A DNA stretch of 64,000 bases, taken from NCBI RefSeq assembly GCF_017912555.1, contig NZ_JAERSD010000013.1, forward strand, positions 59,636 to 123,635, in the 5' to 3' direction. Below, in pieces: positions 18,900 through 27,939 of the stretch (position 1 is the stretch's first letter; each line of letters opens with the position of its first letter). The stretch is from Bacillus sp. REN3 (GTDB lineage: Bacteria > Bacillota > Bacilli > Bacillales > Cytobacillaceae). The translations under genes and the position numbers were made by a program. The notes beneath the pieces are model-generated. The model saw only the letters and a program-made list of their open reading frames with translations. It was not told where the DNA came from and did not search any database.

Positions 18900-18921
18900 C
18901 TTACTTAGCTTGAAATTCAAT

Positions 18922-18948
18922 TAAACAGTGGCATGCCGCAGCCGATAA
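18922..18948 (+). promoter_or_regulatory. Sigma-D (flagellar/chemotaxis) promoter of cheV
   Basis: TAAA, exactly 15 bases, then GCCGATAA: a full match to the B. subtilis sigma-D consensus (TAAA-N15-GCCGATAT) with one change in the last base. It lies 77 bases before the cheV start. Confidence 0.9.
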
Positions 18949-19024
18949 TAGGGATAATGAATATTTTATAAAAAGCAAGGTGTCAGCTGGAGAACGCCCT
19001 GTTTTTAGTGGAAGGAAGAGTTTA

Positions 19025-19927
19025 ATGAGTAAGAATCAGATATTAATGGAGTCTGGAACGAATGAGCTAGAGATTGTCGAATTTGGTGTCGGCAAGAATA
19101 AATTTGGCATAAACGTAATGAAGGTAAAAGAAATCCTCAATCCCGCGCTGGTCGTTGCCGTCCCCCACGCTCATCCATATATTGAAGGAATCATGGAACT
19201 AAGGGGGGAGGTCTTGCCGGTGATTAATGTCGCGACTGCCCTTCAGCTGCCTCCTTCAATCCATCCCGAGCAGGATAAGTTCATCGTGGCGGAGTTCAAT
19301 CAGCAAAAAACAGTATTCCATGTGCATGCTGTTTCGCAAATCCATCGGATTTCATGGGAACAGATTGAGAAACCGTCTGATATGTACCAGGGTGCAGAAA
19401 GCATGGTTCTCGGGGTGATTAAATTAGGAGGGGATATGATCCTGTTCCTGGATTTCGAAAAGCTCCTTCTCGAGATCAATCCGGATTCCGGCATCAAAAT
19501 AAGTGACGTAAAGAAAATGGGGCCCCGGGAGCGCTCTGAAAAAAGAATCGTTATTGCAGAAGACTCGCCTATGTTGAGAAAGCTTCTTAATGATACTTTG
19601 CAGGAAGCGGGATTCCAAACTCTTGAGTTCTTTGAAAATGGGCAGGATGCGCTGGACTATCTCGAACAGACCAAAACGGATGAAGGGGATCCATGCTCGA
19701 ATGTCCAGTTGGTGATTACGGACATTGAAATGCCACAAATGGACGGCCTCCATTTAACAAGGCGGATAAAGGAGAATGAGGTTCTTTCGAAGCTGCCTGT
19801 CATTTTATTTTCATCGCTGATCACAGACGAACTATATCATAAAGGAATGACAGTAGGGGCAGATGCACAGATTAGCAAGCCAAATATCGATGAATTGGTG
19901 TCCAAGATCGATCAACTGATTTTATAG
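19025..19927 (+). CDS. cheV: Chemotaxis coupling protein CheV
   Basis: A 300-residue protein with an N-terminal CheW-like domain (about 12-155), which couples chemoreceptors to the CheA kinase, and a C-terminal receiver domain (about 174-300). The receiver has the acidic pair E179-D180, the phospho-acceptor D233 in ITDIEMPQMDG and the conserved K in ISKPN. CheV phosphorylation contributes to receptor adaptation. GGAAGGAAGAG precedes the ATG at 19025; an in-frame upstream ATG would overlap the region between promoter and ribosome binding site and is rejected. A sigma-D promoter upstream ties it to motility control. Confidence 0.95.
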   Translation: MSKNQILMESGTNELEIVEFGVGKNKFGINVMKVKEILNPALVVAVPHAHPYIEGIMELRGEVLPVINVATALQLPPSIHPEQDKFIVAEFNQQKTVFHVHAVSQIHRISWEQIEKPSDMYQGAESMVLGVIKLGGDMILFLDFEKLLLEINPDSGIKISDVKKMGPRERSEKRIVIAEDSPMLRKLLNDTLQEAGFQTLEFFENGQDALDYLEQTKTDEGDPCSNVQLVITDIEMPQMDGLHLTRRIKENEVLSKLPVILFSSLITDELYHKGMTVGADAQISKPNIDELVSKIDQLIL

Positions 19928-20145
19928 ACGCAAACGGCATTTATGCAGTTTGCCAAAGGGATCATATTCCTGTTGAAGCGCTTCCTGGACTTGGATCCTG
20001 CAGTGCCTGCACGAGGGAAACGGGATGTGATGAGCCGTCCCCATTTCGTGGCCATCAGTCAACCTTGCCGGCCAATCCTACTAAAAGCCTTGATGAAAAT
20101 GGAAGAAAAAAGAAAGGTGGCTATCCGGCTTCCTTTTTATTAAGG

Positions 20146-20176
20146 GGAGAAACGTTGTTCGTTTTCGCGTTTCTCC
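20146..20176. repeat. 9-bp hairpin between cheV and ykyB
   Basis: GGAGAAACG pairs perfectly with CGTTTCTCC around a 13-base loop. It lies between the convergent cheV and ykyB genes and may act as a weak terminator. Confidence 0.5.
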
Positions 20177-20198
20177 TTGTTCAAGTGGCCGCAAGGTC

Positions 20199-20666
20199 TT
20201 AATAGCGTTCACCCAGTCTTTTGAATATCGGTTTTGTATACGGTCTTGCTTTTCCAGCTGGGGATTTTTCCTGAGGTTCTTTCAAGCCGGTGTATTCTGA
20301 AAGTAATTTTTTTGATGCAGTCAGGGAGAGAGAAGCCTTCGGGTTCCTTACAGACTGGTCCAATTTTCCCAGATGGGGCAGCTCCTCGAAATCACTCTTA
20401 GTCGGGGGAATATGAAAAGTGTATTCACCGACAACGACAAGCACATCAGATTGCTGCTGGCTGAGCTTCGGATTATTTGAAAAATGCAATCCCTTTTTCT
20501 TTGCTTTCCCTTCATGAAGCAATTTTTTAATCGCATCATGTTTTAGCTTGTAGAGGTACTTTGGATTTGGCGCTGTTTTGGCATGACGGTTCACAATGAA
20601 GATGGCTTGTGAGAGGTTCTCGATTGTTGTCTGGTATCGGGGAAGTTTGTTCCGTTGATTAGTCAA
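20199..20666 (-). CDS. ykyB: YkyB family protein
   Basis: A 155-residue soluble basic protein recognised as YkyB. It has an N-terminal helical part with IFIVNRHAKTAPNPKYLY, a middle beta-rich segment with G-E-Y-T-F-H-I-P-P-T, and a C-terminal tail rich in Pro/Lys. Start is TTG, with AAAGGAG nine bases upstream. The gene sits in its B. subtilis position between cheV and ykuD. Function unknown; no catalytic motif seen. Confidence 0.85.
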   Translation of the reverse strand: MTNQRNKLPRYQTTIENLSQAIFIVNRHAKTAPNPKYLYKLKHDAIKKLLHEGKAKKKGLHFSNNPKLSQQQSDVLVVVGEYTFHIPPTKSDFEELPHLGKLDQSVRNPKASLSLTASKKLLSEYTGLKEPQEKSPAGKARPYTKPIFKRLGERY

Positions 20667-20763
20667 TGGATTAAGCTCCTTTCTTTGTGACTATCGTCCA
20701 TATTATCATTATACCCTTAATATAGAGAATTGAAAAATGGAAGCCTATCCAATCATTTGGGAA

Positions 20764-21261
20764 TCATGGCCGGATGGATACTCTTGTCCCATTGGGAACC
20801 ATCCGGGCAAGCTCCAGTACATCCCGATTGTACATTCTTATGCACCCTTTTGAGACTTGTTTGCCAATCGAGGAAGGGTTGTTTGTTCCGTGGATGCCGT
20901 ACCCCCGCTTTGAAAGTGACAGCCACAAGACTCCAAAGGGACCGCCTGGATTTGGTTCCCTGTTGACAATGACGAAATTTCCCACTGGTGTCTGGGTAAG
21001 CATTTTTCCTATGCCAACAGAATATGTCTTTACTGGGATACCTGATTTATATAGGGTCAATCTTCTGTTTCTCAATGAAACGGAAATAGAATATGGAATG
21101 GAAGAAGGGTCAGGAAGACCGGGAATGGTAATCCGCTGGCCGGGAAATATCAATCCAGGATGAATGATCCGCGGGTTTGCCGCAAGGATTTGCTTCAGGC
21201 TCCGCCGATAGGCCGCCGCGATCATCGATAATGTTTCGCCTTTTTTTACAATATGCTGCAT
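20764..21261 (-). CDS. ykuD: L,D-transpeptidase YkuD with LysM domain
   Basis: A 165-residue protein: LysM peptidoglycan-binding domain at about 2-48 ([13 protein letters not shown]... typical), then the YkuD catalytic domain with H124 in [11 protein letters not shown] and the nucleophile C140 in SKGCIRM. It cross-links or trims peptidoglycan by a beta-lactam-insensitive route. Length matches B. subtilis YkuD (164). GAGGAGG lies at good spacing before ATG 21261; the longer frame upstream is not used. No signal peptide is visible, as in the B. subtilis protein, which is found in the spore or wall. Confidence 0.94.
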   Translation of the reverse strand: MQHIVKKGETLSMIAAAYRRSLKQILAANPRIIHPGLIFPGQRITIPGLPDPSSIPYSISVSLRNRRLTLYKSGIPVKTYSVGIGKMLTQTPVGNFVIVNREPNPGGPFGVLWLSLSKRGYGIHGTNNPSSIGKQVSKGCIRMYNRDVLELARMVPNGTRVSIRP

Positions 21262-21377
21262 GGATATTCCTCCTCTTTCCCAGCATATGCAAAAAAGGAT
21301 CTTGCGTTTCAAGGATCCCATGATCCAGTGGAAATGGCACAGGGGGAATACTTGAAGCGAACGAGCAGTCAAAAGAA

Positions 21378-22262
21378 TTAACTTCTTGTTCCATTATCAT
21401 GATGCAGGGTGAACAATGCCAGTTCAGGCTGGGATAAAAACCGGTACGGCAGCCTTGTGGTCCCCAGTCCGCGATTCACGTACAAGGATAGTTCATTTTC
21501 AGTGCCGACAGTGTAAAATCCTTCAACGAATTTTTCGGCGTAAGGAGGCGTAACCAAAGGTCCATAAAATGGAATTTGAATTTGGCCACCATGGCTGTGC
21601 CCACTCAATTGCAATCCGATTGGATAGGAAGCAGCTGTTTCTGCAAGGTCAGGCGCGTGGGAAAGCAGGATGGTATAGCCATTTTCAGGAATACCAGCCA
21701 TTGCAGACGCGATATCTGGCTTCCCGAGCATCGCATCATCAATACCGGCGATCCAGAGACTGCTTCCGTCAAGAAGCTCAATCCGTTCGGAGCCGTTGAC
21801 GAGCAGCGTGAAACCTGCCTGTTCCATTAATTGTCTATATAGGTTGGAACCATAGCCTCCATGGTCATGATTCCCATAGACAGCATATTTCCCAAATGGC
21901 GCTTTTAGCTTGTCAAGGGCAGATACAATCCTCTGCCCTTCTTTAAATTCGAGAGGATCATCGAGCAAATCACCGGTAAACACAATCATATCAGGATTCA
22001 AGTCATTCATTTTCCCAATCAGCAATTCAAGCTGTTCCAGCCTGTATTGGAAACCAATATGCGTATCGCTGAACTGGACGATCTTGAATCCGTCAAAGCC
22101 AACTGGCAAGCCTGTTCCATTGAATTCATGTCTCGTAATGTCAAGCATCCCAGGTTCAATCTCCCTGGCATAATAATATCCTCCAGTACATGCTCCTGCG
22201 ATTGCAAGGAGACTGCCGAATATTCTTTTTAAAAATGTCCTCCGTGTCAATTTATCAAACAT
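21378..22262 (-). CDS. ykuE: Tat-exported metallophosphoesterase YkuE
   Basis: A 294-residue calcineurin-type phosphoesterase. The N-terminus has a twin-arginine signal (T-R-R-T-F-L-K-R-I) and a hydrophobic segment with [12 protein letters not shown], so it should leave the cell folded through a Tat system; in B. subtilis YkuE is a TatAyCy substrate bound to the wall. The metal-binding motifs follow in order: S-D-T-H-I-G, T-G-D-L-L-D, Y-G-N-H-D-H, L-S-H-A-P-D and G-H-S-H-G-G-Q. The natural substrate is unknown. It is followed by ykuD in the same direction. Confidence 0.93.
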   Translation of the reverse strand: MFDKLTRRTFLKRIFGSLLAIAGACTGGYYYAREIEPGMLDITRHEFNGTGLPVGFDGFKIVQFSDTHIGFQYRLEQLELLIGKMNDLNPDMIVFTGDLLDDPLEFKEGQRIVSALDKLKAPFGKYAVYGNHDHGGYGSNLYRQLMEQAGFTLLVNGSERIELLDGSSLWIAGIDDAMLGKPDIASAMAGIPENGYTILLSHAPDLAETAASYPIGLQLSGHSHGGQIQIPFYGPLVTPPYAEKFVEGFYTVGTENELSLYVNRGLGTTRLPYRFLSQPELALFTLHHDNGTRS

Positions 22263-22604
22263 GCGTTTATACCAACCTATTTTGGAATTTCTCTATCATA
22301 CTAGCAAACAAAGAGTGAAAATAGAAGTGCCATTTTAGGGAAGCTCAAGAAGGAGTCGCAGGATCAAATGTATGGTCCATCCATTCGTGAAGGAGAAGGG
22401 AGGAAAGGGAGGCAAATTGATGGAGAAATAAGCATGAAAGTACAAAAGCTGGGAGGTGGAATTGATTTTTGACATTTTTGGACTAGGGAAGATAGCATTC
22501 CAATGGGGAAATGTTAATTGCCCACAATGCAAAGGCAATTGAAGCCCTTTGCGATTCTATTGATGGCAGATGGGGGCAGAAACGCCCCCATCCTGGTAAA
22601 AGGT
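22263..22604. other. Intergenic stretch without gene
   Basis: Only a hairpin at 22569-22592 and the upstream region of ykuE are visible. A possible 67-codon minus frame lacks a ribosome binding site and looks random. Confidence 0.55.
22569..22592 (-). terminator. GC-rich hairpin after the C39-like lipoprotein gene
   Basis: GATGGGGGC and GCCCCCATC pair perfectly around a 6-base loop, 13 bases past the stop codon. No T-run follows on the minus strand, so the terminator role is tentative. Confidence 0.55.
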
Positions 22605-23369
22605 CTATCTATAGCTAACTGCTCTTGATTGCATTACTTTCCACGTTTGGATGAATTGCTGCTTGTTCACTCCGACTTGTTTCTTCCCTGATAAAGGGTC
22701 ATTCACGAATACTTTGTTGTCCTCATGACCCACTAGAACAACAACGTGCAAGTCAAGTGGTGATTTTATGACTTCCTTTCCATGCGTCCATGACTCAGGA
22801 CGGTCAGGCAGCCTGTAATCCCCGGTTGTCCAAATGACGACTGGAAATCCCTTGGACACATGTACAAGAATTTCATTGAAATCCTTGCCAGTTAAGTTCA
22901 CTGCTCTTCCAGGAAGGTATTGGTCGATCAGTTCAATCATCGGCTGATCGAAGACAGCGTAACCTGGTTGTTTTCCAGTCATGTCCCCTACAAATCCATC
23001 CGTTGGGTCGCCCCAGCTGAGTATATCTCCTTGTGGGGATCTCCTTAACGGATCTTCATCTTTCTTGATTTCCTTGTAGAGCTTCATTTTATCTGTGGTG
23101 GCTCCGGCATAGTTCAATACCATTGCCAGGCTGGTTACTTCACAGCCATATTTCAACTCTGGATTTTGCCTGATCAACGGTACATCCAAAAGGATTTTCT
23201 TGCCAATGGGCTTGACGGCATCCTTTTTATCTGTGTGTTGTGCTGATTGATGGATCCGGGCTGTCGGTTTTGTATCTGCCTGTTGTGTCTGCGCTGCATT
23301 GTCGGCGGGCGTGCCATGGCTGCATCCGAGCAATGGAAGAAGAATGCCAATGAAATGCCATGCTTTCAT
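22605..23369 (-). CDS. Lipoprotein with C39-like cysteine peptidase domain
   Basis: A 254-residue protein. The signal ends in lipobox LLGC (C16), then a Gln/Thr/His/Asp linker to about residue 57. The globular domain has the peptidase C39-like pattern: nucleophile C76 in KYGCEVTSLAM, histidine in L-H-V-V-V-L-V-G-H, and an Asn/Asp in VFVNDPLSG. Related Firmicutes proteins (DUF3335/peptidase_C39_2) sit on the outside of the membrane and have unknown substrates. AAGGATG precedes the ATG. The catalytic Cys-His pair seems intact. Confidence 0.85.
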   Translation of the reverse strand: MKAWHFIGILLPLLGCSHGTPADNAAQTQQADTKPTARIHQSAQHTDKKDAVKPIGKKILLDVPLIRQNPELKYGCEVTSLAMVLNYAGATTDKMKLYKEIKKDEDPLRRSPQGDILSWGDPTDGFVGDMTGKQPGYAVFDQPMIELIDQYLPGRAVNLTGKDFNEILVHVSKGFPVVIWTTGDYRLPDRPESWTHGKEVIKSPLDLHVVVLVGHEDNKVFVNDPLSGKKQVGVNKQQFIQTWKVMQSRAVSYR

Positions 23370-23537
23370 GTCATCATCCTTCCATTAAGCTCTAGTCTTA
23401 GTTTCTGTTTTCGGATCGATTTTATATCATGAGGAAAATGGAAAAAGGATTCCCGAGATAATGCCGACATATGATAAAATCATTGTTAATGAATACAGGA
23501 GCACATTTAGCGATGATTGCGAAGGGGGACGATTTTG

Positions 23538-24755
23538 ATGGACGCACTGGACATTTTGGCTGACCTGGATCATGTAAGTCCACATTTCCAGCCCATTTTC
23601 AATGCGGAAGAACATAAGATCATTGGATATGAAATTTTGGGAAGATACAGGAAAGGAAATGAAGTCTTTAGTTTAGGACCGTTTTTCAAGGATGAACAAA
23701 TACCCGAGGAATTCAGGATGGAAGTTGACCAGGCTGTCCTTGATAAAGCCCTTGAGAAGGCGGCCCAGCTTAATGATCAGGAGCTTCTTTGGTTTGTTAA
23801 TCGTGATCTTGAGCTGCTCATGTTAGATAATGGGGAGCAATTTATCCAGCACATCCTTCGGTATAAAGAAAGAGGCTTGCAGCCTGAACAGATCGTCCTT
23901 GAAATTTCTGAATGGAAATCCGAAACGGAAAATGGCAGTTTTGAACATTTAATCCAGTATTTCAAATCCTACGGGATAAAACTTGCCGTCGACACCGCAG
24001 GAAATGCCAGCAACCAGGCTGAACAGATTGTCAGGCTTTCTCCGGAAATCCTCAAGATCGATATGTCATTCATGAGGACGAATTCAACTGGTACTGCCTA
24101 CCTTGATATTTTGCACTCCATGTCGATCCTCGCAAGGAAAATCGGAGCAACCCTGTTATTTGAACGTATTGAAACACCTTTCCAGCTTCAGTTTGCCTGG
24201 AAAAATGGCGGGCGCTATTATCAAGGGTTTTATTTGCATAAGCCTGGTGAAGTATTCCTGGATAAGAACATCCTGAAAGAAAGGTTCAAAAAGGAATGCC
24301 ATGGTTTTATCCTTTCCGAAAAGAAACGACTGCAGTCATTTTTTGATTTGAAGCAGGAGTTGAATACTTTCATATCGGACATCGTGGGAAAAATAAAAAA
24401 ACAGCAGGATGAAAATGAATTCTTGATGGCATTGGCCAAGCCCTTGGAAGAGATGGCATTCAGGATGTACATCTGTGATGAGGATGGTTTCCAGAAATCC
24501 GCCAATATTTTCAAGGAGAAAGAAGATTGGATTCTTCAGCCCGAATACGAGGAAAAGAACTGGAGCTGGCGTCCATATTTCCTGGAGAATATCATCAGGA
24601 TGAGAGTCGGAAAAAAAGGCATTATATCGGATCGCTACAGTGATATAGAAACTGGAGAAATGATCAGGACTTTTTCACTGCCGCTTAGTGACGATCGGTA
24701 CCTGTTTGTAGATTTATGCTCCTCTTACCTCTATAAAAAAGAAGGATTATTTTAA
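23538..24755 (+). CDS. ykuI: YkuI-like EAL-domain protein
   Basis: A 405-residue protein with an EAL domain (about 1-250) followed by a PAS-like YkuI C-terminal domain. The signature reads Y-E-I-L-G-R instead of the classical EAL plus x-R. The asparagine in F-V-N-R-D and E in L-E-I-S-E are kept, but the DDFG motif region reads V-D-T-A-G, so one metal-binding aspartate is replaced. That suggests a c-di-GMP binding protein rather than an efficient phosphodiesterase; B. subtilis YkuI likewise binds c-di-GMP without clear activity. AGGGGG lies nine bases before ATG 23538; TTG 23535 is an alternative. Confidence 0.88.
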   Translation: MDALDILADLDHVSPHFQPIFNAEEHKIIGYEILGRYRKGNEVFSLGPFFKDEQIPEEFRMEVDQAVLDKALEKAAQLNDQELLWFVNRDLELLMLDNGEQFIQHILRYKERGLQPEQIVLEISEWKSETENGSFEHLIQYFKSYGIKLAVDTAGNASNQAEQIVRLSPEILKIDMSFMRTNSTGTAYLDILHSMSILARKIGATLLFERIETPFQLQFAWKNGGRYYQGFYLHKPGEVFLDKNILKERFKKECHGFILSEKKRLQSFFDLKQELNTFISDIVGKIKKQQDENEFLMALAKPLEEMAFRMYICDEDGFQKSANIFKEKEDWILQPEYEEKNWSWRPYFLENIIRMRVGKKGIISDRYSDIETGEMIRTFSLPLSDDRYLFVDLCSSYLYKKEGLF

Positions 24756-24831
24756 CAGGCGATTGAAAGTATAGGATGTTGCATTAAGTGCAGTTTATAT
24801 AAAAACAGCCTTCTAACAAAGGGGGATCAAA

Positions 24832-25074
24832 ATGGGCACCTATATGTCAATGCTTCTTATTCTAGGCGCAGGAGTAGTGGTCATCTCACTTTTTTACACC
24901 TGGTCAATCGCAAAGGAACAAAAGAAGAGAACCAGCAATTTAGATTCCAGCATCCCTGCTGAAGTCAAGGAGCATGCGTATATCCGAAATCCGGTTTTTC
25001 TCACTTACATCATTGTCATTTCAATTGCTTTATTATTTATTGTCTATTTCGCGGTGACAACTGCAAGGTATTGA
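24832..25074 (+). CDS. Small membrane protein with two membrane segments
   Basis: An 80-residue protein with a hydrophobic segment at about 5-25, a charged cytoplasmic-type loop with K-E-Q-K-K-R, and a second segment at about 55-75. AAAGGGGGAT precedes the ATG, and its terminator begins at the stop codon. No family recognised. It follows ykuI by 76 bases but both may be separate units. Confidence 0.75.
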   Translation: MGTYMSMLLILGAGVVVISLFYTWSIAKEQKKRTSNLDSSIPAEVKEHAYIRNPVFLTYIIVISIALLFIVYFAVTTARY

Positions 25075-25099
25075 CCTCCATTTTGGAGGTTATTTTTTT
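25074..25099 (+). terminator. Terminator of the small membrane protein gene
   Basis: ACCTCC and GGAGGT flank ATTTT, followed by TA and seven T residues. Confidence 0.9.
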
Positions 25100-25307
25100 G
25101 TCGGAAATAATGGAAGGATATTGAAATTATGCCAATTGAATTTACAATTATTGCGTTTTCTACGTTAATTCGATTCTTTTACGGGTAAATTTAAATATAA
25201 AGTGGAACATCATGTCATTCGCTGGTGGAATTTTTCGAACGGTTTTCCGTTAAGTTCAGGGAAAGTCTTGGTAAAATAGTGATTATTAGTCGAAAAGGGG
25301 GAGGAAA

Positions 25308-25976
25308 ATGGACAAGCAATCATGGCTATCCACGTTATTTTTCTCACTGCTCATATTAGTCATGCCATTCACTGTGAATGCGCAATCAAACCTAAATGAA
25401 AGGGATCAGGTATTCGAGCTCCTTGAAGGAGCCTTCCAAGCCCAGGTCAGCCTTAGTGAACAGGAAAGGACAATGGCCGAGGTAGAAGCTGTGCTGGAGC
25501 CTTATTTTACAAATGAATACAAAAAACTGTTCATCAAGGAAAATGTCGTGGGGCAGGAAGGCAAGTATCAAACTTACGGAACGGATTTCGCTCCATACTA
25601 TATTCCTTATTATGGATTTTCTGATAAAACAAAAGTAGTTGCCAAAGGGAAAGAAATTTATGTTGTTGAGTATTTCCCTGGGAACACAGAAGGACCTGTA
25701 GGTTATGAAAGCCATTACGAAGGGCTGAAATTGATAAAGGACCAAGGAAAATGGAAAGTGGCACAGTATCTGTACAATGACATACCTAAAGAAGTAATCA
25801 ACAAAGCATATCCTGAAAAGGCCGAGGGGCAAAAAAGCTCCGCAGCGCAGCAAGGAAAGGCATTCATCCCGCAAACCATTGTGTTTGGCCCATCGTTTGG
25901 CTTAATGCAATCATTTGCAGGATTCGATGTAACATTCGGAAACGAAAATAAAACGATTCTTTTTGGATTCATGTAA
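25308..25976 (+). CDS. Secreted protein of unknown function (DUF3993-like)
   Basis: A 222-residue protein with a Sec signal peptide: K near the start, hydrophobic core, and cleavage expected after VNA at residue 26. The mature part has an F-x-L-L-E-x-A-F-x-A-Q helix, then a stretch rich in Tyr/Phe (T-D-F-A-P-Y-Y-I-P-Y-Y-G-F) and a beta-sheet containing YVVEYFPG and G-K-W-K-V-A-Q-Y-L-Y. I associate it with DUF3993 proteins of bacilli from memory. GGGGGAGG precedes the ATG. No enzyme motif seen. Confidence 0.75.
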   Translation: MDKQSWLSTLFFSLLILVMPFTVNAQSNLNERDQVFELLEGAFQAQVSLSEQERTMAEVEAVLEPYFTNEYKKLFIKENVVGQEGKYQTYGTDFAPYYIPYYGFSDKTKVVAKGKEIYVVEYFPGNTEGPVGYESHYEGLKLIKDQGKWKVAQYLYNDIPKEVINKAYPEKAEGQKSSAAQQGKAFIPQTIVFGPSFGLMQSFAGFDVTFGNENKTILFGFM

Positions 25977-26066
25977 AAAACAACTAGGAGCCAGCGCGCA
26001 GATGCAAAGGATTTCAAACGTACGGGCGCCTGGGACAGTTTCATCAATTCAAACAATCATTTCGCT

Positions 26067-26092
26067 AAAAGGTGCTTCAAGGCACCTTTTTT
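26067..26092 (+). terminator. Terminator after the secreted protein gene
   Basis: AAAAGGTGC and GCACCTTTT pair around a 6-base loop and end in a T-run. Confidence 0.88.
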
Positions 26093-26194
26093 CGTTGCGG
26101 ATGAAGTACCCCCATTAATTATCGCATACCTGGCACTGAATCCCCTCAACCATATGGTTAATCAGAAAAGGACTTACGCCTCGGCTCATTTTTC

Positions 26195-26432
26195 TTATTG
26201 GTCAATGCCCAAAGCGCGTTTAAGCTTCTCAAGATCAAAGCCTGCTATGATCTCTTCATCAATAATGATGGTTGGTGTGGAGTAAGAACCATATATTTCT
26301 GTCAGGTCCCTTTTGCTCTGGCTGTCAAGGTCGATATTTTTTTCCGAATAAGAAAATCCATACTGCAAGGAACATTTTTACAATCTGGCAAGGCGGACAT
26401 TCATTTTGCGTATATACGATGATTTCTTTCAT
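26195..26432 (-). pseudogene. Glutaredoxin-like gene with a single-base frameshift
   Basis: The minus strand begins at an ATG that overlaps the stop of the upstream hydrolase (ATGA), with GGAGGG as ribosome binding site. It encodes MKEIIVYTQNECPPCQIVKMF with a CPPC redox motif, then shifts frame near 26366-26372. From there the next frame gives the rest of a glutaredoxin: Q-Y-G-F-S-Y-S-E-K-N-I, S-T-P-T-I-I-I-D and G-F-D-L-E-K-L-K-R-A-L-G. Removing one base from TTCCTTGCAG restores a 78-residue NrdH/glutaredoxin-type protein. Without the second frame the product would be 35 residues. The lesion is either a real mutation or a sequencing error. Confidence 0.8.
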
Positions 26433-27394
26433 TTGGTGGTTCCCTCCTGTTGCTTTCGAAAGTAATCTGCAAGCCCCATTGCGCTCACGTTCACATCGAG
26501 CTGGAGCAATTCGAAAATAGGGTCATCCTCTTTTATCCCCTTCTCGATTAATTGCAGCTTAATCTTATCATACAGCCTCCCGGCAATCGTTCCTGCTTGA
26601 TCCGCTCTGTCGGTCTGACTTTTGATGACGGACTCCGCCTCAACCAGGAAGGTACGAAGCCAGTTCTCCACCTGACTGAAGGCTTCAACGGGATTTTCTG
26701 ACATACCATAATGGCCGAAATAAATCCTCTCGATGCCTAGATGCTTGAAGCGTGAAATCGAACCCATCATCTCCCCGGGGTCGAATTGATTCGGGGATGT
26801 AGTCGGCAAATAAAACTCGATTCCCTGCCTGTATAACTGAGGATAAAAAATGCCAGCAGTATCACCAGTGAAAATGCCCTTCGTGGGTGGGTGATATACG
26901 CTGAAATGATGGTTGGCATGACCGGGTGTATCGAGGAATTGCAAGGTTGTGTTCTCTCCGATGGTCAATATGTCACCATCTTCCTTGATCATGATTTTCT
27001 CTTCAGGGACAGGGATGATTGGTTTGAATAACTCGTCGAATTTATCCCCATACACCGCCCTCGCGCCTTGTATCAGCCTTGAAGGGTTTGCTAGATGCCT
27101 TGCCCCTTTAGGATGGACAACGATCTTAGCGTTTGGGCAGTACTCCAGTATCAGCCCTGCTCCTCCGGCATGATCCAGGTGGATATGCGTCACGATGATG
27201 TATTCGACATCCTCTGGGGAGATGGCTAGGGAATCCAGGCCATCCAATATGTATGGAATGGATGGGCTGGCCGATGTTTCAACAAGGGTGATTTTCTCTT
27301 CAAACAGCACATACGTACCAGTTCGTTCAGGCAATTTTAAATCAAAATCGTCAATCAGGAAGACTTTTTCAGAAAGCTTCACAGGTTTTTTCAA
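26429..27394 (-). CDS. Metallo-beta-lactamase fold hydrolase
   Basis: A 321-residue protein with the dinuclear metal motif T-H-I-H-L-D-H-A-G-G, further ligands in T-P-G-H-A-N-H-H and the Asp of TGDTAG, and a last His in I-Y-F-G-H-Y-G. The C-terminal 100 residues are helical and typical of the YqgX/GloB-unlike 'MBL fold metallo-hydrolase' group common in Bacillaceae. The substrate is unknown; thioester, lactone and sulphur-transfer hydrolases all use this fold. Start is TTG with AAAGGAG ten bases upstream. It is translationally coupled to the glutaredoxin-like gene, hinting at a role in thiol chemistry. Confidence 0.85.
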   Translation of the reverse strand: MKKPVKLSEKVFLIDDFDLKLPERTGTYVLFEEKITLVETSASPSIPYILDGLDSLAISPEDVEYIIVTHIHLDHAGGAGLILEYCPNAKIVVHPKGARHLANPSRLIQGARAVYGDKFDELFKPIIPVPEEKIMIKEDGDILTIGENTTLQFLDTPGHANHHFSVYHPPTKGIFTGDTAGIFYPQLYRQGIEFYLPTTSPNQFDPGEMMGSISRFKHLGIERIYFGHYGMSENPVEAFSQVENWLRTFLVEAESVIKSQTDRADQAGTIAGRLYDKIKLQLIEKGIKEDDPIFELLQLDVNVSAMGLADYFRKQQEGTTK

Positions 27395-27580
27395 AAAAAA
27401 AACACTCCTTTTAACAAAGCTTTTACTTGTACATCTCCAAACAATATTTTATTCTGTTAATATTGACATGTAAAGAATTATTAGTTGAATATTCAGAAAT
27501 TTGTTTACATGGATATAAATTGGCCAAATGAGAAACCTATTGTCAATCATTGGTTTTTTGCTTTGAAAGGAGAGGGAGCA

Positions 27581-27817
27581 ATGTCACAGCTTCAAGGAAT
27601 TATCACCCGTTTAAAGAATCTGCAAGAGCAGTCTAATGGAGGAGAGCCTGCGCAGCGCTTTTTTGAAGTGAATGGAGAGCGTAAATGCCAGGTTACATAC
27701 CATCCAAAAACAGAAACATATGAATTGGAAGTATACAATGACAAAGAAAAGCCAAAAAAGTATCAATTCGATAATATCGATATGATCACAATCGAGATAT
27801 TTGATTTGATCCAATAA
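27581..27817 (+). CDS. ykuJ: YkuJ family protein (DUF1797)
   Basis: A 78-residue protein beginning MSQLQGIITRL, with a helix followed by a beta-sheet (R-F-F-E-V-N-G-E, CQVTYHP, Y-E-L-E-V-Y). It matches YkuJ in length and position. AAAGGAGAGG precedes ATG 27581; a longer in-frame version upstream has no ribosome binding site. Function unknown. Confidence 0.9.
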   Translation: MSQLQGIITRLKNLQEQSNGGEPAQRFFEVNGERKCQVTYHPKTETYELEVYNDKEKPKKYQFDNIDMITIEIFDLIQ

Positions 27818-27822
27818 TGCCC

Positions 27823-27847
27823 GGGAACCTTTTTGGTTCCTTTTTTG
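27823..27847 (+). terminator. Terminator of ykuJ
   Basis: GGAACC and GGTTCC flank TTTTT and are followed by six T residues. Confidence 0.88.
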
Positions 27848-27939
27848 CTACATCGGAAATTGGAAACGAATTCAAGGCGCCTCATTGCCAATTATGTTAA
27901 AATGGAATCGTAATAAATCCATTTTAGGGAGTTTTCGCA

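Noticed and set aside
19943..20143. 66-codon + strand frame after cheV
   Set aside because: No ribosome binding site and no protein-like composition.
22335..22538. 67-codon minus-strand frame between ykuE and the C39-like gene
   Set aside because: No ribosome binding site; lies in the upstream region of other genes.
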